In this document: positions 12,777 to 12,943 of the stretch, piece by piece
Layout of the letters: each line of letters starts with the position of its first letter
How positions within the stretch are numbered: the first letter of the stretch is position 1
Origin: Streptococcus sp.
Lineage (GTDB): Bacteria; Bacillota; Bacilli; Lactobacillales; Streptococcaceae
Assembly: GCA_003521145.1 (NCBI GenBank)
Contig: DOTL01000084.1
Span: 1 to 12,943, forward strand
Reading direction: 5' to 3'
Length of the DNA: 12,943 nucleotides
Notes under the pieces: generated by a model
Database searches by the model: none
Told to the model about the DNA's origin: nothing
Seen by the model: only the letters and a program-made list of their open reading frames with translations
Translations under genes and position numbers: made by a program

Positions 12777-12943
12777 ATGGTCAAATATTCCATAGAATTA
12801 AAACAACGCGTTATTCAAGATTATTTATCTGGCAAGGGAGGCTCTACCTATCTTGCTAAACTGCACAACGTAGGCTCATCTAGTCAGGTTAGACGCTGGA
12901 TTCGCAATTATCGAGCAGAGGGACTTCCTACAGCTCACTCCAA
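12777..12943 (+). CDS. IS3-family transposase OrfA, N-terminal part (cut by window edge)
   Basis: ATG 12777 with GGAGG nine bases upstream opens a frame that continues off the window after 55 codons. It begins MVKYSIELKQRVIQDYLSGK and continues with GSTYLAKLHNVGSSSQVRRW, a helix-turn-helix of the kind found in OrfA of IS150-group elements, which binds the element's terminal repeats. OrfA normally precedes orfB (DDE catalytic domain), reached by -1 frameshifting. No damage is visible in the part present; completeness cannot be judged. Confidence 0.85.
   Translation, partial: MVKYSIELKQRVIQDYLSGKGGSTYLAKLHNVGSSSQVRRWIRNYRAEGLPTAHS

Larger units (their letters stand above)
12721..12943 (+). mobile_element. 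Left end of an IS3-family (IS150-group type) insertion sequence, partial
   Basis: The element begins at TGTAGTGACCCCCAAAATAT. Termini starting TG with the GACCCCC block are typical of IS150-group IS3 elements such as streptococcal IS861-like copies. An orfA with a helix-turn-helix start follows within 60 bases, and the element leaves the window at 12943. The exact left base could be 12720 or 12721. The right end, orfB and target duplication are not visible. Confidence 0.82.

Noticed and set aside
12415..12793. Minus-strand frames across the peptidase relic and IS left end
   Set aside because: They are antisense to recognisable remains of a dipeptidase gene and to the IS terminus, with no initiation signals.

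Overview
The window reads as low-GC Firmicute chromosome, most likely Streptococcus of the salivarius/thermophilus group. The evidence is the gene order glmU - Nudix hydrolase - small tail-anchored protein - mtnN, a streptococcal mevalonate operon (mvaK1-mvaD-mvaK2-fni), strong GGAGG ribosome binding sites, and several decayed genes and IS ends, as is usual in S. thermophilus. The species call is an inference. I saw no rRNA, tRNA or CRISPR array.

Layout: all intact chromosomal genes are on the minus strand. From high to low coordinates there are three transcription units. (1) 12015-8512: orphan ABC-type solute-binding lipoprotein, GNAT acetyltransferase, a 47-residue ORF, and two tandem glutathionyl-hydroquinone-reductase-like proteins, ending in a strong terminator (8466-8499). 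(2) 8305-3431: mvaK1, mvaD, mvaK2, then a broken zinc-ribbon/coiled-coil/membrane protein gene, then fni, ending in a terminator (3408-3430). (3) 3161-130: glmU behind a roughly 195-nt structured leader, a Nudix hydrolase, an 86-residue membrane protein and mtnN, with a weak terminator (100-121). The right end (12176-12943) is on the plus strand: a decayed, truncated M20 dipeptidase (PepV-like) gene, then the left end of an IS3-family element with the start of its orfA. The first 60 bases look like the terminus of another insertion sequence (ISL3-like), so the segment appears IS-bounded.

How the genes work together: unit 2 turns mevalonate into IPP (MvaK1, MvaK2, MvaD) and interconverts IPP and DMAPP (Fni), feeding undecaprenyl phosphate synthesis. 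GlmU makes UDP-GlcNAc for the same cell wall. MtnN recycles S-adenosylmethionine by-products. Unit 1 pairs a free-standing amino-acid/thiol-type binding protein with two glutathione-dependent reductase homologues. This suggests a thiol or glutathione uptake and redox unit, which is an inference.

Most notable: the gene between mvaK2 and fni is one roughly 350-residue protein broken by one stop codon and two single-base losses, one of them proven by an internal repeat. Other points are the 47-aa gene with a TAATG overlap that also fixes the start of the following reductase, a possible 19-codon leader ORF overlapping mvaK1, the folded glmU leader, and a perfect 11-bp dyad upstream of the lipoprotein gene. 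I did not find a clearly new multi-gene system; unit 1 is the best candidate for a little-described functional unit.
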